Origin: Saccharophagus degradans 2-40
Lineage (GTDB): Bacteria; Pseudomonadota; Gammaproteobacteria; Pseudomonadales; Cellvibrionaceae
Direction: 5' to 3'
NCBI RefSeq assembly: GCF_000013665.1
Contig: NC_007912.1
Span: 3,651,501-3,715,500 of the forward strand
Length of the DNA stretch: 64,000 nucleotides
Part shown: piece by piece, positions 1 to 9,909 of the stretch
How the letters are laid out: each line of letters starts with the position of its first letter
How positions within the stretch are numbered: position 1 is the first letter of the stretch
Notes under the pieces: generated by a model
What the model was told of the DNA's origin: nothing
Databases searched by the model: none
Seen by the model: the letters and a program-made list of their open reading frames with translations, nothing else
Translations under genes and position numbers: made by a program

Positions 1-1
1 G

Positions 2-2236
2 CTAGACAAGAAAAATGTTGAAGAGGTGAAAGTGTGGGGCGAAAGCAAGGCGAGTGATCAAGCCGATTTTACCACCCCCAATAGCGTGCTCACCCGTGAA
101 GACTTTCAAAGCATAAATATTGCAACCACAGAAGATGTGGTTAAATTTGAGCCGAGTATTGTTATTCGTCGCCGTTTTATTGGCGACTCCAATGGCACTA
201 TGGGTATACGCGGTTCCAATATGTTTCAAACTTCGCGCTCCATGGTTTTTGCCGATGGTGTGCCACTGCACTACCACTTGCAATCTCGCTGGAGTGGCGC
301 GCCTCGCTGGACCATGGTTTCCGCCAGTGAAATTGCCCAAGTAGAAGTGCTGTACGGCCCTTACTCTGCAGAATACAGTGGCAATGCAATGGGCGGTGTA
401 GTTGTTATAGAAACAGCCATACCGCAACAGCGTGAATTCCATTTTGATGGAGCCTTTTTTACCCAGGATTTTAACGCCTACAAATTCGACGATAGCGTAA
501 ATGGCTTTAAAGGCTTTATATCGGCAGCCGATAAAATTGGTGACCTAAGCCTTTATGCTTCTTACAACCACTTAAATAACGATGCACAACCACAATCGTT
601 TTACTACAACACACCAACCGAAACAGACAATCCCAATACCGCAACCGGCGCATATGCGGGCAAAAGCAGCACCGGTGACGACGTGCTGTACTTTAGTGAT
701 TCGGGCGTAGTAAATACCCAAACCGACAACCTAAAATTTAAAGTAGGTTACGACTTTGGCCACTGGCAAACCCTACTTAATATTGCCTACGAAGACAGAC
801 AGTCTAGCTCCGATAGCCCCACCCCCTTTTTAGAAGATTTAAACGGCAATAAAATTTGGGGGGGTAATGTTGTAGTTGATGGGCAAAACCTTACCATTCC
901 CGCTAGTCGCTTAGCCGTAAGTGATATGGACAGAAGGAGCCTCTCGGTAGGCTTGCGCTTAAAAGGCGATTTAAATAGCAATACATCATTAGAAGCAAAC
1001 CTTAACCAGTTTTCTATTTTAGAAGATCAAAATAGAAGCTCTAGCGTTAACCCTAATCACCCCAGCTACACCTTAGATGGGCAAGTGTCTGATTATGACG
1101 ATACGGGCTGGACAACTGCCGAAGCAAAATTACGCTTTAGCCAGCTAGGCAACACACACCTTGCCTTAGTAACCGGCGTACGCCACGAAAGCTACCAGTT
1201 AAATTACAGCGTATACGACTCGAGCAACTACGCCGCAGGCAGTAAAGATACCCTCACAAATACAAGCGGAGGCGAAACAAGCATTAATGCCGCGTTTGCG
1301 CAGTTTAGTTGGGACATTAACAGCCAATGGGATATGGCTTTTGGCGCTCGCTTCGAAAGCTGGAAAAGCAGCAACGGCTATATTTCTGAAGAAAACACCA
1401 CCACAGGCAATGTAGAAAAAGCCCCCGTACCAGAAATATCTGCAGAGAAATTATCGCCCAAGTTATCTGTTGGTTTTAGCCCAAATAGCGATTGGCAGCT
1501 GCGCTATTCGCTGGCAAGAGCTTATCGTTTTCCAATTGTGGAAGAGCTATTTAGCCAGTACCAAGCCTACAATGCCATTAGCCTAGCCAACCCAGAACTG
1601 AAGCCCGAAGACGGCATACACCAAAACATTATGATTGAGCGCAGCCTCAATAATGGCTATGCCCGCATTAATGTTTTTACAGAAACCATCGAAGATGCAA
1701 TAGACTCGCAAACCACACTCTTGCCAGGCGGAGGCTCAGTGCGAACCTTCTCGCCGGTAGACGAAACCAAAGCGCAAGGTGTGGAATTTATTGTAAACCA
1801 GTACGACTTCTTGATTAGCGATTTAGATATGCGCTTTAATTGGGCCTATATTGACACCGAAGTTATAAGTAACAGCACCGCTGAAGGCGACGATATTAGC
1901 CCAGAGAATTCAATTGTTGGTAACGAGCTACCGCGCATGCCACACTGGCGCGGCAACCTGATGGCAAGCTATGCACTTACAGAAAAGTGGACCACCAGCG
2001 TAAACCTACAATACGCGAGCGATGCCTATGGCCGCACCGACAATACAGATACCGAACGCAACGTATACGGCGCGCAAGATGGCTACACGCGCATAGGCCT
2101 TAAAACACATTACGCGCTAAACAAAACGCTAAAGCTAGGCATTGGTATAGACAACCTTACCAACGAAATAGCCTATGTAGCACACCCTTGGCCGGGCAGA
2201 ACGGTATATTTTACTTTGGCGTATGACTTAAAATAA
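2..2236 (+). CDS. TonB-dependent outer-membrane receptor, 5'-truncated
   Basis: The frame is open from the first bases of the window, and the residues before the first possible GTG (base 26) already look like the start of a plug domain, so the true start and signal peptide lie outside. Roughly the first 135 residues form the plug, with the usual 'IRG', 'FADGVPL' and 'VEVLYGPYSAEYSGNAMGG' elements; the remainder is a long beta-barrel with alternating aromatic strands. It should import a TonB/ExbB-energised ligand such as a ferric siderophore. The substrate cannot be read from sequence, but the two PepSY-TM genes that follow favour iron. The C-terminus ends in YDLK rather than the common terminal aromatic residue. 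Confidence 0.93.
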   Translation, partial: LDKKNVEEVKVWGESKASDQADFTTPNSVLTREDFQSINIATTEDVVKFEPSIVIRRRFIGDSNGTMGIRGSNMFQTSRSMVFADGVPLHYHLQSRWSGAPRWTMVSASEIAQVEVLYGPYSAEYSGNAMGGVVVIETAIPQQREFHFDGAFFTQDFNAYKFDDSVNGFKGFISAADKIGDLSLYASYNHLNNDAQPQSFYYNTPTETDNPNTATGAYAGKSSTGDDVLYFSDSGVVNTQTDNLKFKVGYDFGHWQTLLNIAYEDRQSSSDSPTPFLEDLNGNKIWGGNVVVDGQNLTIPASRLAVSDMDRRSLSVGLRLKGDLNSNTSLEANLNQFSILEDQNRSSSVNPNHPSYTLDGQVSDYDDTGWTTAEAKLRFSQLGNTHLALVTGVRHESYQLNYSVYDSSNYAAGSKDTLTNTSGGETSINAAFAQFSWDINSQWDMAFGARFESWKSSNGYISEENTTTGNVEKAPVPEISAEKLSPKLSVGFSPNSDWQLRYSLARAYRFPIVEELFSQYQAYNAISLANPELKPEDGIHQNIMIERSLNNGYARINVFTETIEDAIDSQTTLLPGGGSVRTFSPVDETKAQGVEFIVNQYDFLISDLDMRFNWAYIDTEVISNSTAEGDDISPENSIVGNELPRMPHWRGNLMASYALTEKWTTSVNLQYASDAYGRTDNTDTERNVYGAQDGYTRIGLKTHYALNKTLKLGIGIDNLTNEIAYVAHPWPGRTVYFTLAYDLK

Positions 2237-2249
2237 AAATAATTTTTAG

Positions 2250-2279
2250 GTAGGCTGTGCGCACTGCGCCACGGCCTAC
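2250..2279 (+). terminator. weak hairpin after the first TonB receptor
   Basis: GTAGGC (2250-2255) pairs with GCCTAC (2274-2279), and an inner GTG/CAC adds to the stem after one mismatch. No T tract follows on the + strand, so it may only attenuate read-through into the PepSY gene that starts 32 bp later. Confidence 0.3.
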
Positions 2280-2310
2280 AATTAACCGTTAGCATATAAG
2301 ACACAATAAA

Positions 2311-3663
2311 ATGAGCAACCCACATTTATATCGTACGCTTTGGCGCTGGCATTTTTATGCCGGCGTTTTTTGTATTCCATTTATTATTTTTCTTTCGGTT
2401 TCTGGTGCAATTTATTTATTCAAACCGCAAATAGAAAGCTGGCAAGACAGAGCCGAAAACAATTTAACCCTAAGCGGCCAAACCGCCAGCGCAAACCAAC
2501 ATATTCAAGCAGCGCTCAGCGCCTTACCTGGCGCGCTATTTACAAGCTATCAATTACCGCAATCTGCTAATCACGCCATAGTTATTACGCTAAAGAAAGA
2601 TGCAACCAAATTCGCCGTTTACGTTCACCCCTCTAACCTCACTATTCTCAAAGTTGTAAATAAAGATTCATCGTTTATTAATTTGGTGCGCACATTTCAC
2701 GGCGAGCTACTTGCGGGCAATGTAGGGTCAATACTCGTGGAGCTCGCTGCTTGCTGGGCGATTGTATTAGTGTTAACTGGGCTGTACCTGTGGTGGCCGC
2801 GCAACCTTAAAGGTTTTGGCGGTATTGTGTACCCGCGTATAAACTTGGGCGTGCGCACAACCCTGCGCGATTTACATGCAGTTACCGGCTTTTGGATTGC
2901 TTTCTTTACCCTGTTTTTATTACTAAGTGGTTTACCTTGGGCGTTAGTATGGGGAGGCGCGTTTAAAGAAGTACGCCAGTGGGCCAATCAACCTAAAGTG
3001 GCTGTTCATACTCATGGCGAACATGCAGCTCACGCATCCAATCAACCAGAAAGTAAGCAGCCAGATTGGACCTTAAGCCGACAGCAAGAAAAACCCGTAT
3101 GGATGGCTCAAGCGGTAGCCAACGCTAATTTACCCCAAGCCGTGCTCGCCGCCGCCCACGCGCAACAACTCGCTCCACCAGTAGAACTTTCCCTTGCCAA
3201 TAGCGAAACGAACAATTGGAAAGCGGCCTCGCAAAATCAAAACCGCCCACTGCGTACAACGGTTTGGCTAGATGGCGCAACAGGAGCAATAACAAAGCAA
3301 TCTACATTTAGCGAGAAAAATACATTAGACAAAGCAATAGGTATTGGCATTGCCGCGCATGAAGGGCAACTGTTTGGCTGGTTTAATCAATTACTGGGGT
3401 TAATTACTGCACTTGGCTTAGTCACCCTAAGCATCACTGGGTTTTTAATGTGGCGTAAACGTAAACCAAACGAATCACTTAAACAAGCGTTAGGCGCGCC
3501 ACCGCCACCCAGCAAACGCGCAATGGGTACAGGTGTTGCCGTTATTACATTAGCAACTGCCGCATTTTTACCGCTGCTGGCTATTTCCATTATTGCTTTA
3601 ATTATTGTGGAACAAGGCGTATTGAGGTTTTTACCTCGCACTAGAGTATGGCTGGGTATTTAG
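2311..3663 (+). CDS. PepSY-associated TM (PiuB-like) inner-membrane protein
   Basis: A 450-residue integral membrane protein with an N-terminal hydrophobic segment (about 15-38), helices near 145-170, 190-220 and 350-375, and a hydrophobic C-terminal pair (about 405-440). Conserved His residues sit in 'RTFHGELL', 'LRDLHAVTGFW' and 'AAHEGQLFG', the layout of the PepSY-TM family. Members of this family next to siderophore receptors include reductases that release iron from the siderophore (FpvG of Pseudomonas). A His-rich stretch lies near residue 230-240. It follows the TonB receptor in the same direction and its stop overlaps the convergent PepSY gene by 4 bp. The iron-reduction role is an inference from family and neighbours. 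Confidence 0.85.
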   Translation: MSNPHLYRTLWRWHFYAGVFCIPFIIFLSVSGAIYLFKPQIESWQDRAENNLTLSGQTASANQHIQAALSALPGALFTSYQLPQSANHAIVITLKKDATKFAVYVHPSNLTILKVVNKDSSFINLVRTFHGELLAGNVGSILVELAACWAIVLVLTGLYLWWPRNLKGFGGIVYPRINLGVRTTLRDLHAVTGFWIAFFTLFLLLSGLPWALVWGGAFKEVRQWANQPKVAVHTHGEHAAHASNQPESKQPDWTLSRQQEKPVWMAQAVANANLPQAVLAAAHAQQLAPPVELSLANSETNNWKAASQNQNRPLRTTVWLDGATGAITKQSTFSEKNTLDKAIGIGIAAHEGQLFGWFNQLLGLITALGLVTLSITGFLMWRKRKPNESLKQALGAPPPPSKRAMGTGVAVITLATAAFLPLLAISIIALIIVEQGVLRFLPRTRVWLGI

Positions 3664-4775
3664 CGCGCGGGTTTACGCCTGCGTTTTAAAGCTAGCCATA
3701 CGCCCGATACCACCCAAAAAATGGGCACAAACATTAGCAGTAACCACAAACATTGAATAACACCATTCCACCATTGCCCCACATGGAATTTGTACCTAAA
3801 GTTCCACGTTTTTGTTGCTAGGTTTTGTGCTTCTGCATTAAAGGAATCAATTACGCGGCTATCTTCTGGCTCTAGCCAAACCCAACTATATGGGTGGTTT
3901 TCTGTAGGTAGCTGTACGCGAACTTTTATTGGGTCGCCCGCTTTTTTTGCAAAATAAATTCGCCGCGGCTCGCCATTGGCAAACACACTGTTAGAACTTG
4001 CCAATATTTGGGCGAGATTGGGCACACCCACCGTCTCGGCCTGCGGGTGCTGAGGTAAAGTCACACTGCCAAAAGTAAAGGCTTGCACCAAAGCTTTAGT
4101 GGGCGCAACCCAAAAAAATGCGATGCCCGATAACGAAATAAGAAACAGCGGGATAAAAGTATACACACCAAGTAACGCGTGTATTTGCCCAATTTTAGAT
4201 TTGGCATTGTTCGTGGGGCGGTAAAGCATGCGCTTTAAACGACGCTTAGGTTTTGCCCATAACGCCAACCCTACAAGTAAATTAATACACAGTATGGTGG
4301 CAGCTGTAGACAATACATTTTGGCTTACTGTGGCGCTGTGGCCACTTTGTAACAACCTGCGATGCCACGACAATAAAAAACCGTAGAAGGTATCATCATA
4401 GTAATACTGCTTAAGCACATCGCCGGTGTAAGGGTTAACATTCGCGTATTTGCCATTCGCCAAACCTACCTGCCAAATATCATCAGGTTCAACCTGTAAA
4501 TTCAGTAGCGTTATGCGCGATTGAGCTTGAGCTTGCGCGCGCTCGACAACAGCATCAATAGAATAACTGCCGCTTTCGATCTCATGAGCCAATACGGGAG
4601 TTTCGACTTCACTTACGTCGACAGGCGTATCCACGGTCCACGCATTTGGCCACATTATTTTTTGAATGTCTGTAGCGTATACCAATAACAACCCGCTTAC
4701 ACACATGCTAAGAATAAAAATGCCCGCCACGAGTGTAAGTGCTAAATGCACACGCCTTAACCAGAGATAAAACAT
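3660..4775 (-). CDS. PepSY-associated TM protein
   Basis: A 371-residue second PepSY-TM protein, oriented towards the previous one and sharing only the stop-codon bases with it. It has an N-terminal TM segment (about 12-35), a soluble PepSY-like segment (about 60-130), 'SWHRRLLQSGHS' before a second helix, an 'IGQIHALLGVYTFIPLF' helix, and a C-terminal helix followed by a basic tail (LKRRRKPAR). His residues at the helix ends fit haem or metal binding in this family. It lies downstream of the TonB receptor at 4874-6988 on the same strand, but a strong terminator separates them, so it may be expressed at a lower level or from its own promoter. Confidence 0.82.
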   Translation of the reverse strand: MFYLWLRRVHLALTLVAGIFILSMCVSGLLLVYATDIQKIMWPNAWTVDTPVDVSEVETPVLAHEIESGSYSIDAVVERAQAQAQSRITLLNLQVEPDDIWQVGLANGKYANVNPYTGDVLKQYYYDDTFYGFLLSWHRRLLQSGHSATVSQNVLSTAATILCINLLVGLALWAKPKRRLKRMLYRPTNNAKSKIGQIHALLGVYTFIPLFLISLSGIAFFWVAPTKALVQAFTFGSVTLPQHPQAETVGVPNLAQILASSNSVFANGEPRRIYFAKKAGDPIKVRVQLPTENHPYSWVWLEPEDSRVIDSFNAEAQNLATKTWNFRYKFHVGQWWNGVIQCLWLLLMFVPIFWVVSGVWLALKRRRKPAR

Positions 4776-4806
4776 AAATACTGTATCTTTTATTAACGTC
4801 TAAACG

Positions 4807-4850
4807 CAAAAAGGCTTTGGTGGATGTAGTTAACTACTCCACCAAAGCCT
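4807..4850 (-). terminator. rho-independent terminator of the second TonB receptor
   Basis: A 13-bp perfect inverted repeat (4812-4824 with 4838-4850) encloses a second self-complementary core (4826-4837), so the whole 39 bp can fold into one long hairpin. Read on the minus strand, the stem is followed by TTTTTGCG. It lies just past the stop of the receptor at 4874. Confidence 0.85.
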
Positions 4851-4873
4851 GTAACACTTGCATACTTAATAAC

Positions 4874-6988
4874 TTAGAACGAATAGGTTACGCCAGCGTT
4901 AACAGTGGTACCCAAGCCTTTGGTGTTGTAACCGTTGTAGGTGTATACCTGCGAACGCGCTGGGTAGTAATCTTGGTTAAACAAGTTTTCTACACCGAGT
5001 TGCGCCAACCAATTACCAAAACTGTAAGTCGCACTTAGGTTAACAATGCTATAACTTTCAATTGGGCCTTGATCGCCTACATAGTTGCCATCTACAGCTT
5101 CAAAACGGTCGCGGTCACCCACTCTTAAAACGGTTGCATGTAACTGACCGTTACTATTAAACGCCCAATCAACATATGCCGTAAATTTAGGTGCACTAAT
5201 TTGACGACCACCTAAGTACACATCGTTTTCGGTGTCTTTACCTTCCACCCAAGTGTAAGTTGCACCTGCAGTTAGGTCTTCATTCACTTGATACTCAAAC
5301 TGGCCTTCGTAGCCCCAGATTTTTTGCGGCGCACGCACAGGCATATATACACCTGTTTCTGCGTTGTATTCGCTGCCCGTACCCAGCTCCGACGTGCTGC
5401 GGTAAGCGGCAACTTCTATGCTTAGGTTATCGAAATCGCTAGCAAAACCAACTTCGTAGTGATCAATAAGCGACGCATCGGTGCGAATAAGTGCAATATC
5501 TTCTACTGTAGCCGTACGCAATAGACGGCCAATATCAGATACATCTGCCCCCTGGGAATAGTTCACAAATGGACTAATGCCAGAGAAACCGTTGTAACGT
5601 AAACCCAAGTTATAGGTGGTTGCGTTGTAATTAATTTCGCCGCCGGTCACATCAAGCGGTACCGAACACGTCTCGGCAGTGCGACATAATTTTAAAGTGC
5701 TGTAGTCATCTACGCTAATATCAATATCTTCACTGCGCACACCGGTTTTAATCACAACATCTTCGGCAACAACCCACTTACTTTGTAAATAAAGTGCCTT
5801 GCTGCGCATATCCATTTCTGGCACCCATACACGGCCATCAACAAGTGGTTGCGATGTGGTGTCGTTAAGGGCGTCTAAACCGTATATAAACGTTGCGTCT
5901 ACACCATCCCAGTTAACCGCGGTGTTGAATGAAAAACGCGCGCCAGATTTAACCGATTTAATCATCGACTGACCGCCGGTATAACCTTCATCGGGGTTCG
6001 CCAATGCTGAAGAAAAGAAAAACACATTTTCAATTTTTTGCTGGTACACATCGGCAACAAATTGGGTGTTAGCAAATAGCGCATCGTGCGTGTACTTCGC
6101 CATCACATTGTGGTTGCCGCGTGGCCCTTGAGGCACACCAGGTTTTGGCTCGCCAGAGGTATCTTTAATTGCGTAGGTTTTGGTACCTGAATTTACACTG
6201 CCAGACACATCAACCAAGTCGGCATCTTGTTGCGACTCGTAGTAGTTGTAAGTAACTTGCAACGCTTGGTCGTCATCAAGCTGGTAACCCAACTTAGTGA
6301 AATAGTTTTGCGTGGTGGTTTCCGATAAGCCGTAAATCAAGCCAATAATGTCGCCTTCGGCATCGCGCTCTAAACCAGTTTTATCGTAAGTAGCACTAAA
6401 TACATAGCTAAATTTATCCACGCTACCATCTACAGTGCCATTTAAACGCTGACCGAAACTATCAGCTAAATCTACCGCGCTAAAGCGTGTAAGTACACTC
6501 GCCTCACCGCCAACCGTGCGGCTTTCATCAGGCTTGCGGGTAATGTAGTTGATCATTCCACCCGCTGCACCATTACCGTAAACAGAGCTTGCGCCTTTTA
6601 CTACTTCAATACGCTCAATTACGCTGCCATCCAGAGTGCGAATACCAAGCGACCCATTTCGCAAAGGCGTAGATTGCGGCACGCCGTCAATCATAACTAG
6701 TGCATTACGACCGCGCAGTGTTTGCGCGGAGTTACTTGAAGTACCTGTTGCAGGGGCCATACCAGGTACTTTAATAGCCAGCATATTTTGCAGCTCAGGA
6801 CTTACGCGCATTTGCTGCTCTATTTCAGCCCTGCCCACTACGGCCACAGAAGCAGGTACTTCGCTTTGGCTTTCTGCAACACGGCTACCCGTAACGATCA
6901 TCTCTTCTAGCTGCCCCGCCACGGCAGAGCCACTTATACCGTATACAGCAAGTGCTGCAACGGTGGACGCTAAAACTGACTTTTTCAT
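4874..6988 (-). CDS. TonB-dependent siderophore-type receptor
   Basis: A 704-residue outer-membrane receptor with a clear signal peptide ('MKKSVLASTVAALAVYG', cleavage after SAVA near residue 24). The plug (about 28-155) has 'MIVTGSRV', 'LRGRNALVMIDGVPQ' and 'VVKGASSVYGNGAAGGMIN'. The barrel ends in the canonical terminal phenylalanine (VNAGVTYSF). The plug resembles catecholate or hydroxamate siderophore receptors. A Fur-box-like sequence lies about 55-75 bp upstream, supporting iron regulation. It ends in a strong terminator and is followed by a PepSY-TM gene. The exact ligand is not determinable. Confidence 0.94.
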   Translation of the reverse strand: MKKSVLASTVAALAVYGISGSAVAGQLEEMIVTGSRVAESQSEVPASVAVVGRAEIEQQMRVSPELQNMLAIKVPGMAPATGTSSNSAQTLRGRNALVMIDGVPQSTPLRNGSLGIRTLDGSVIERIEVVKGASSVYGNGAAGGMINYITRKPDESRTVGGEASVLTRFSAVDLADSFGQRLNGTVDGSVDKFSYVFSATYDKTGLERDAEGDIIGLIYGLSETTTQNYFTKLGYQLDDDQALQVTYNYYESQQDADLVDVSGSVNSGTKTYAIKDTSGEPKPGVPQGPRGNHNVMAKYTHDALFANTQFVADVYQQKIENVFFFSSALANPDEGYTGGQSMIKSVKSGARFSFNTAVNWDGVDATFIYGLDALNDTTSQPLVDGRVWVPEMDMRSKALYLQSKWVVAEDVVIKTGVRSEDIDISVDDYSTLKLCRTAETCSVPLDVTGGEINYNATTYNLGLRYNGFSGISPFVNYSQGADVSDIGRLLRTATVEDIALIRTDASLIDHYEVGFASDFDNLSIEVAAYRSTSELGTGSEYNAETGVYMPVRAPQKIWGYEGQFEYQVNEDLTAGATYTWVEGKDTENDVYLGGRQISAPKFTAYVDWAFNSNGQLHATVLRVGDRDRFEAVDGNYVGDQGPIESYSIVNLSATYSFGNWLAQLGVENLFNQDYYPARSQVYTYNGYNTKGLGTTVNAGVTYSF

Positions 6989-7043
6989 TTTTCACCTAAA
7001 CGTTGAATCATATATAGGCGCCGGATTCTACATAAATATAAAT

Positions 7044-7062
7044 ATACATGCAAATCATTATC
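7044..7062 (-). promoter_or_regulatory. Fur-box-like operator
   Basis: Bases 7053-7062 read AATCATTATC, exactly the right half of the 19-bp Fur consensus; the left half is degenerate, and further NATNAT repeats continue to the right. It sits upstream of the receptor starting at 6988, where iron-dependent repression would be expected. Assigned by eye only. Confidence 0.6.
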
Positions 7063-7283
7063 ATTTAGATGCACATTAACCTAACCCCCTCTAAGCATAA
7101 AAGTGCCATTTATTTGCAACTAGCTCAAACACACCCTACGTTAAAGCCTATAAATAAGCCATCAGCTATATAGGCACATTTAAAGAACAGCAAAATAATG
7201 ACACTTCAAAGTAAAAGCTAACATTTTAGTACCCGCCATTTTGGTATAAATATTCCATCTAAACCAAATTCAAGCGGTGCATT

Positions 7284-8384
7284 ATGACGACACACACTCT
7301 AAGAGTTGCACGGGTAGAAAATCCCACGGCGAACAGCAAAGCCATCTATTTTGAACCCAACTCCTTGCCTGCTGCATTCGCGGGGCAATTTCTTACCCTT
7401 ATTGTGCGCCCAAACGACAAAGAGCTTCGCAGAGCATATTCCCTTTTCACCACACCAGAAGAAGGTTTGGCGATTGGTGTTAAACGGGTACCTGGCGGCA
7501 TAGTCTCGAATTACCTCAACACTTACGCACGCGCGGGAATGGAAATACAAGTTGCAGGCCCGAGTGGCAATTTCACCTATCGACCAGAAAAAAACACCGG
7601 CGCAAAACACCTTATATTAGTTGGTGGTGGCAGTGGTATTACTCCGCTTATGGCCATTTTAAAAACCGCGCTCGCACAGCAACATGTAGAGCATATAACC
7701 CTTTTATATGCCAATACCTGCGAGCAAGAAATAATGTTTGCGCATGAACTAAACACATTAGCTGAAGCAAACCGCGAAAAGTTTACGCTAATTCATTACC
7801 TAAACTCAGAAAACACACAACAAATAAAGCAACGCCAAAAAGGCCTGCTAGGTTGGCTAGGCAAAACTACAAGCTACACCACCGCAGGTTTTTTAACGCA
7901 AGAGAAAGCTCTAGAGATTTTAAAGCAACATAATATTGCTGTAAGTAATACACAACAGCCCTCTACTTACGCATATTTATGCGGCCCAGGAGGGTTCATG
8001 ACACTCGCAGAGCAAGCTCTACTAAATATTGGTGTTGCATCTACGAATATAAAAAAGGAAAACTTCGTTGCCAGTGCACCCAGCAACCCTACCCCTAATT
8101 TTACGCCGCCAAACTGCGAAGCCAGAGTAAAAATAGCCGGCGACTACAAGCGCTTCACGGTACCTTCTGGCAAAAATATTTTACAAGCAGCCATAGACGC
8201 CAATATTGATTGGCCCTTTTCATGCCGTGAAGGAAGCTGCACCGCCTGCTACAGCCGCTGCACTTCGGGGCAAGTGCACTTGCTTAGCGATAGCGCGCTT
8301 AGCAACCAAGAGCTAGCCGAAGGGGGTGTACTACCCTGCGTTGGCTTTCCTAAAAGTAAAAAGCTTGAGCTAGTTATCGACTAG
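7284..8384 (+). CDS. NAD(P)H:flavin / [2Fe-2S] reductase (PaaE/MocF-like)
   Basis: A 366-residue electron-transfer protein. Residues about 1-100 form the FAD-binding barrel with 'RRAYSLFTTPEEG'; about 105-240 is the nucleotide domain with 'LVGGGSGITPLM' and a C-terminal 'YLCGPGGFM'; the last ~90 residues are a plant-type ferredoxin with cysteines in 'CREGSCTACYSRC' and a final 'LPCVGFP'. The order matches hybrid reductases that pass electrons from NAD(P)H to a diiron or Rieske oxygenase. The next gene (97 bp downstream, same strand) encodes a diiron desaturase fused to a Rieske domain, its probable partner. Confidence 0.9.
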   Translation: MTTHTLRVARVENPTANSKAIYFEPNSLPAAFAGQFLTLIVRPNDKELRRAYSLFTTPEEGLAIGVKRVPGGIVSNYLNTYARAGMEIQVAGPSGNFTYRPEKNTGAKHLILVGGGSGITPLMAILKTALAQQHVEHITLLYANTCEQEIMFAHELNTLAEANREKFTLIHYLNSENTQQIKQRQKGLLGWLGKTTSYTTAGFLTQEKALEILKQHNIAVSNTQQPSTYAYLCGPGGFMTLAEQALLNIGVASTNIKKENFVASAPSNPTPNFTPPNCEARVKIAGDYKRFTVPSGKNILQAAIDANIDWPFSCREGSCTACYSRCTSGQVHLLSDSALSNQELAEGGVLPCVGFPKSKKLELVID

Positions 8385-8481
8385 CTTTGCGCTGCACATC
8401 AAACCAGATTAAATAAAACCGAATAAGTAAACCCAACCAATTCGGATATTTTTTTATTACTACTACATAGAGACACACCCC

Positions 8482-9909
8482 ATGATAAACCCGAGCGAAT
8501 ATATTATTGAAGAGCAGTGGTTTAACGCCGAGCTACCACGGCAAGAATTTAGGCAATTTATGCAAAGAAATAACTATAGGGGCCTGCTAGATACAGCACT
8601 ATGGTTTACCTGCTTAGCCTTGAGCGGATATTTAGCCTACACATTGTTAGGCACTTATTGGGCAATACCCGCGTTTTTTGTTTACGGGGTGTTTTATTGT
8701 GCTTGCGATGCGCGCTGGCATGAGAGCAGCCACGGCACGGTTTTCCATACAGCATGGCTTAATACAGCGCTGTGCTTTATAGCAACCGCTATGCAGCAGC
8801 GGGATATTATTTTTACCCACTGGTCACATGTGCGCCATCACTCTTATACATTAATTAATGATATAGACCCAGAAATAACAGTTACCCGCCCGCCCACATT
8901 TTGGGAGCACTTTTTAAATTTTTGGAGCCTAGGCGAAGCTAAATACTATATACCTATTCTCTTTCAGCATGCATTTGGCATTGTAAGTAAAGATGCAAAG
9001 AAGTTTGTACCCAAAGAGGAGTACACCAAAATGTTTTGGTGGGCCCGCGCAAGCCTATTGGTAAACCTTATCCCCATAGCACTGTGTTTCTACTTACATA
9101 GCGTAGTGCCAATTTTATTTTTTGGTTTACCTAAAATATATGGCAACTTAATTCAGCGCGCATTTATTTTGGCGCAACATGCAGGGCTAGATGACGACAC
9201 ATGGGATCATCGCCGCAATTCGCGCACTATAAAGGTTAACCCACTACTTGGGTTTCTTTATATGAATATGCAGTACCACACCGAGCACCATATGAACCCA
9301 TTAATGCCGTTTCACCAATTGCCTAAGTTTTCGAAACGCATTGCAGACCAAATGCCCAAGCCCTACAACGGACTGATTGCGGTGTACAAAGAAATGCTAC
9401 CAGCACTGCGCAAACAAGCCAAAGACCCAACTTATTTTGTAGAGCGCGAACTACCCACCGCCAAACAAGAACGAAAAGTAAAGCGTATTAAACCGTTAGA
9501 GCCCGATGCAGTAATGGTTCCCATGGCGGCGAAAAAGCAAACATCTGGCCAAACAGACGTTATTGCAAGCGATAGCCCCCTTGCCGAAAACATACAATGG
9601 CATAAAGCAATAGTAGCGCATGAGCTAGGCGAAAATGATGCCGTAAAAGTTTGCATTAACGGGAATCACTACGCTATTTACCAATTACAACATGGCAGCT
9701 ATCACGCCACCGATGGTATTTGCAGCCACGAACACGCATTCCTCGCCGACGGGCTAGTAGACGATGGCAAAGTGCTGTGCCCGAAGCACAATTCAAAGTT
9801 TTGCATTAAAACGGGAAAGGCAATGAACAGACCGGCTAAGCAGCCAATTAACGTTTACCCCATTAAAAAAGAAGGCGATGACTTGCTAATTGGTTTAAGT
9901 ATTCAATAG
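8482..9909 (+). CDS. membrane fatty-acid-desaturase-fold enzyme fused to a C-terminal Rieske [2Fe-2S] domain
   Basis: A 475-residue fusion. The N-terminal ~310 residues are a membrane diiron desaturase/hydroxylase with the three histidine boxes 'HESSHGT', 'HVRHHSYT' and 'YHTEHH' and hydrophobic segments around 40-75 and 190-230. A charged linker (about 315-365) leads to a Rieske ferredoxin domain (about 370-475) with 'CSHEH' and 'CPKHNSKF' cluster ligands. The best family parallel I know is the rhizopine-type MocD (desaturase) plus MocE (Rieske ferredoxin), here in one chain, with the reductase just upstream supplying a MocF-like partner. The substrate is unknown; lipid, sterol-like or small-molecule hydroxylation are all possible. 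Confidence 0.88.
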   Translation: MINPSEYIIEEQWFNAELPRQEFRQFMQRNNYRGLLDTALWFTCLALSGYLAYTLLGTYWAIPAFFVYGVFYCACDARWHESSHGTVFHTAWLNTALCFIATAMQQRDIIFTHWSHVRHHSYTLINDIDPEITVTRPPTFWEHFLNFWSLGEAKYYIPILFQHAFGIVSKDAKKFVPKEEYTKMFWWARASLLVNLIPIALCFYLHSVVPILFFGLPKIYGNLIQRAFILAQHAGLDDDTWDHRRNSRTIKVNPLLGFLYMNMQYHTEHHMNPLMPFHQLPKFSKRIADQMPKPYNGLIAVYKEMLPALRKQAKDPTYFVERELPTAKQERKVKRIKPLEPDAVMVPMAAKKQTSGQTDVIASDSPLAENIQWHKAIVAHELGENDAVKVCINGNHYAIYQLQHGSYHATDGICSHEHAFLADGLVDDGKVLCPKHNSKFCIKTGKAMNRPAKQPINVYPIKKEGDDLLIGLSIQ

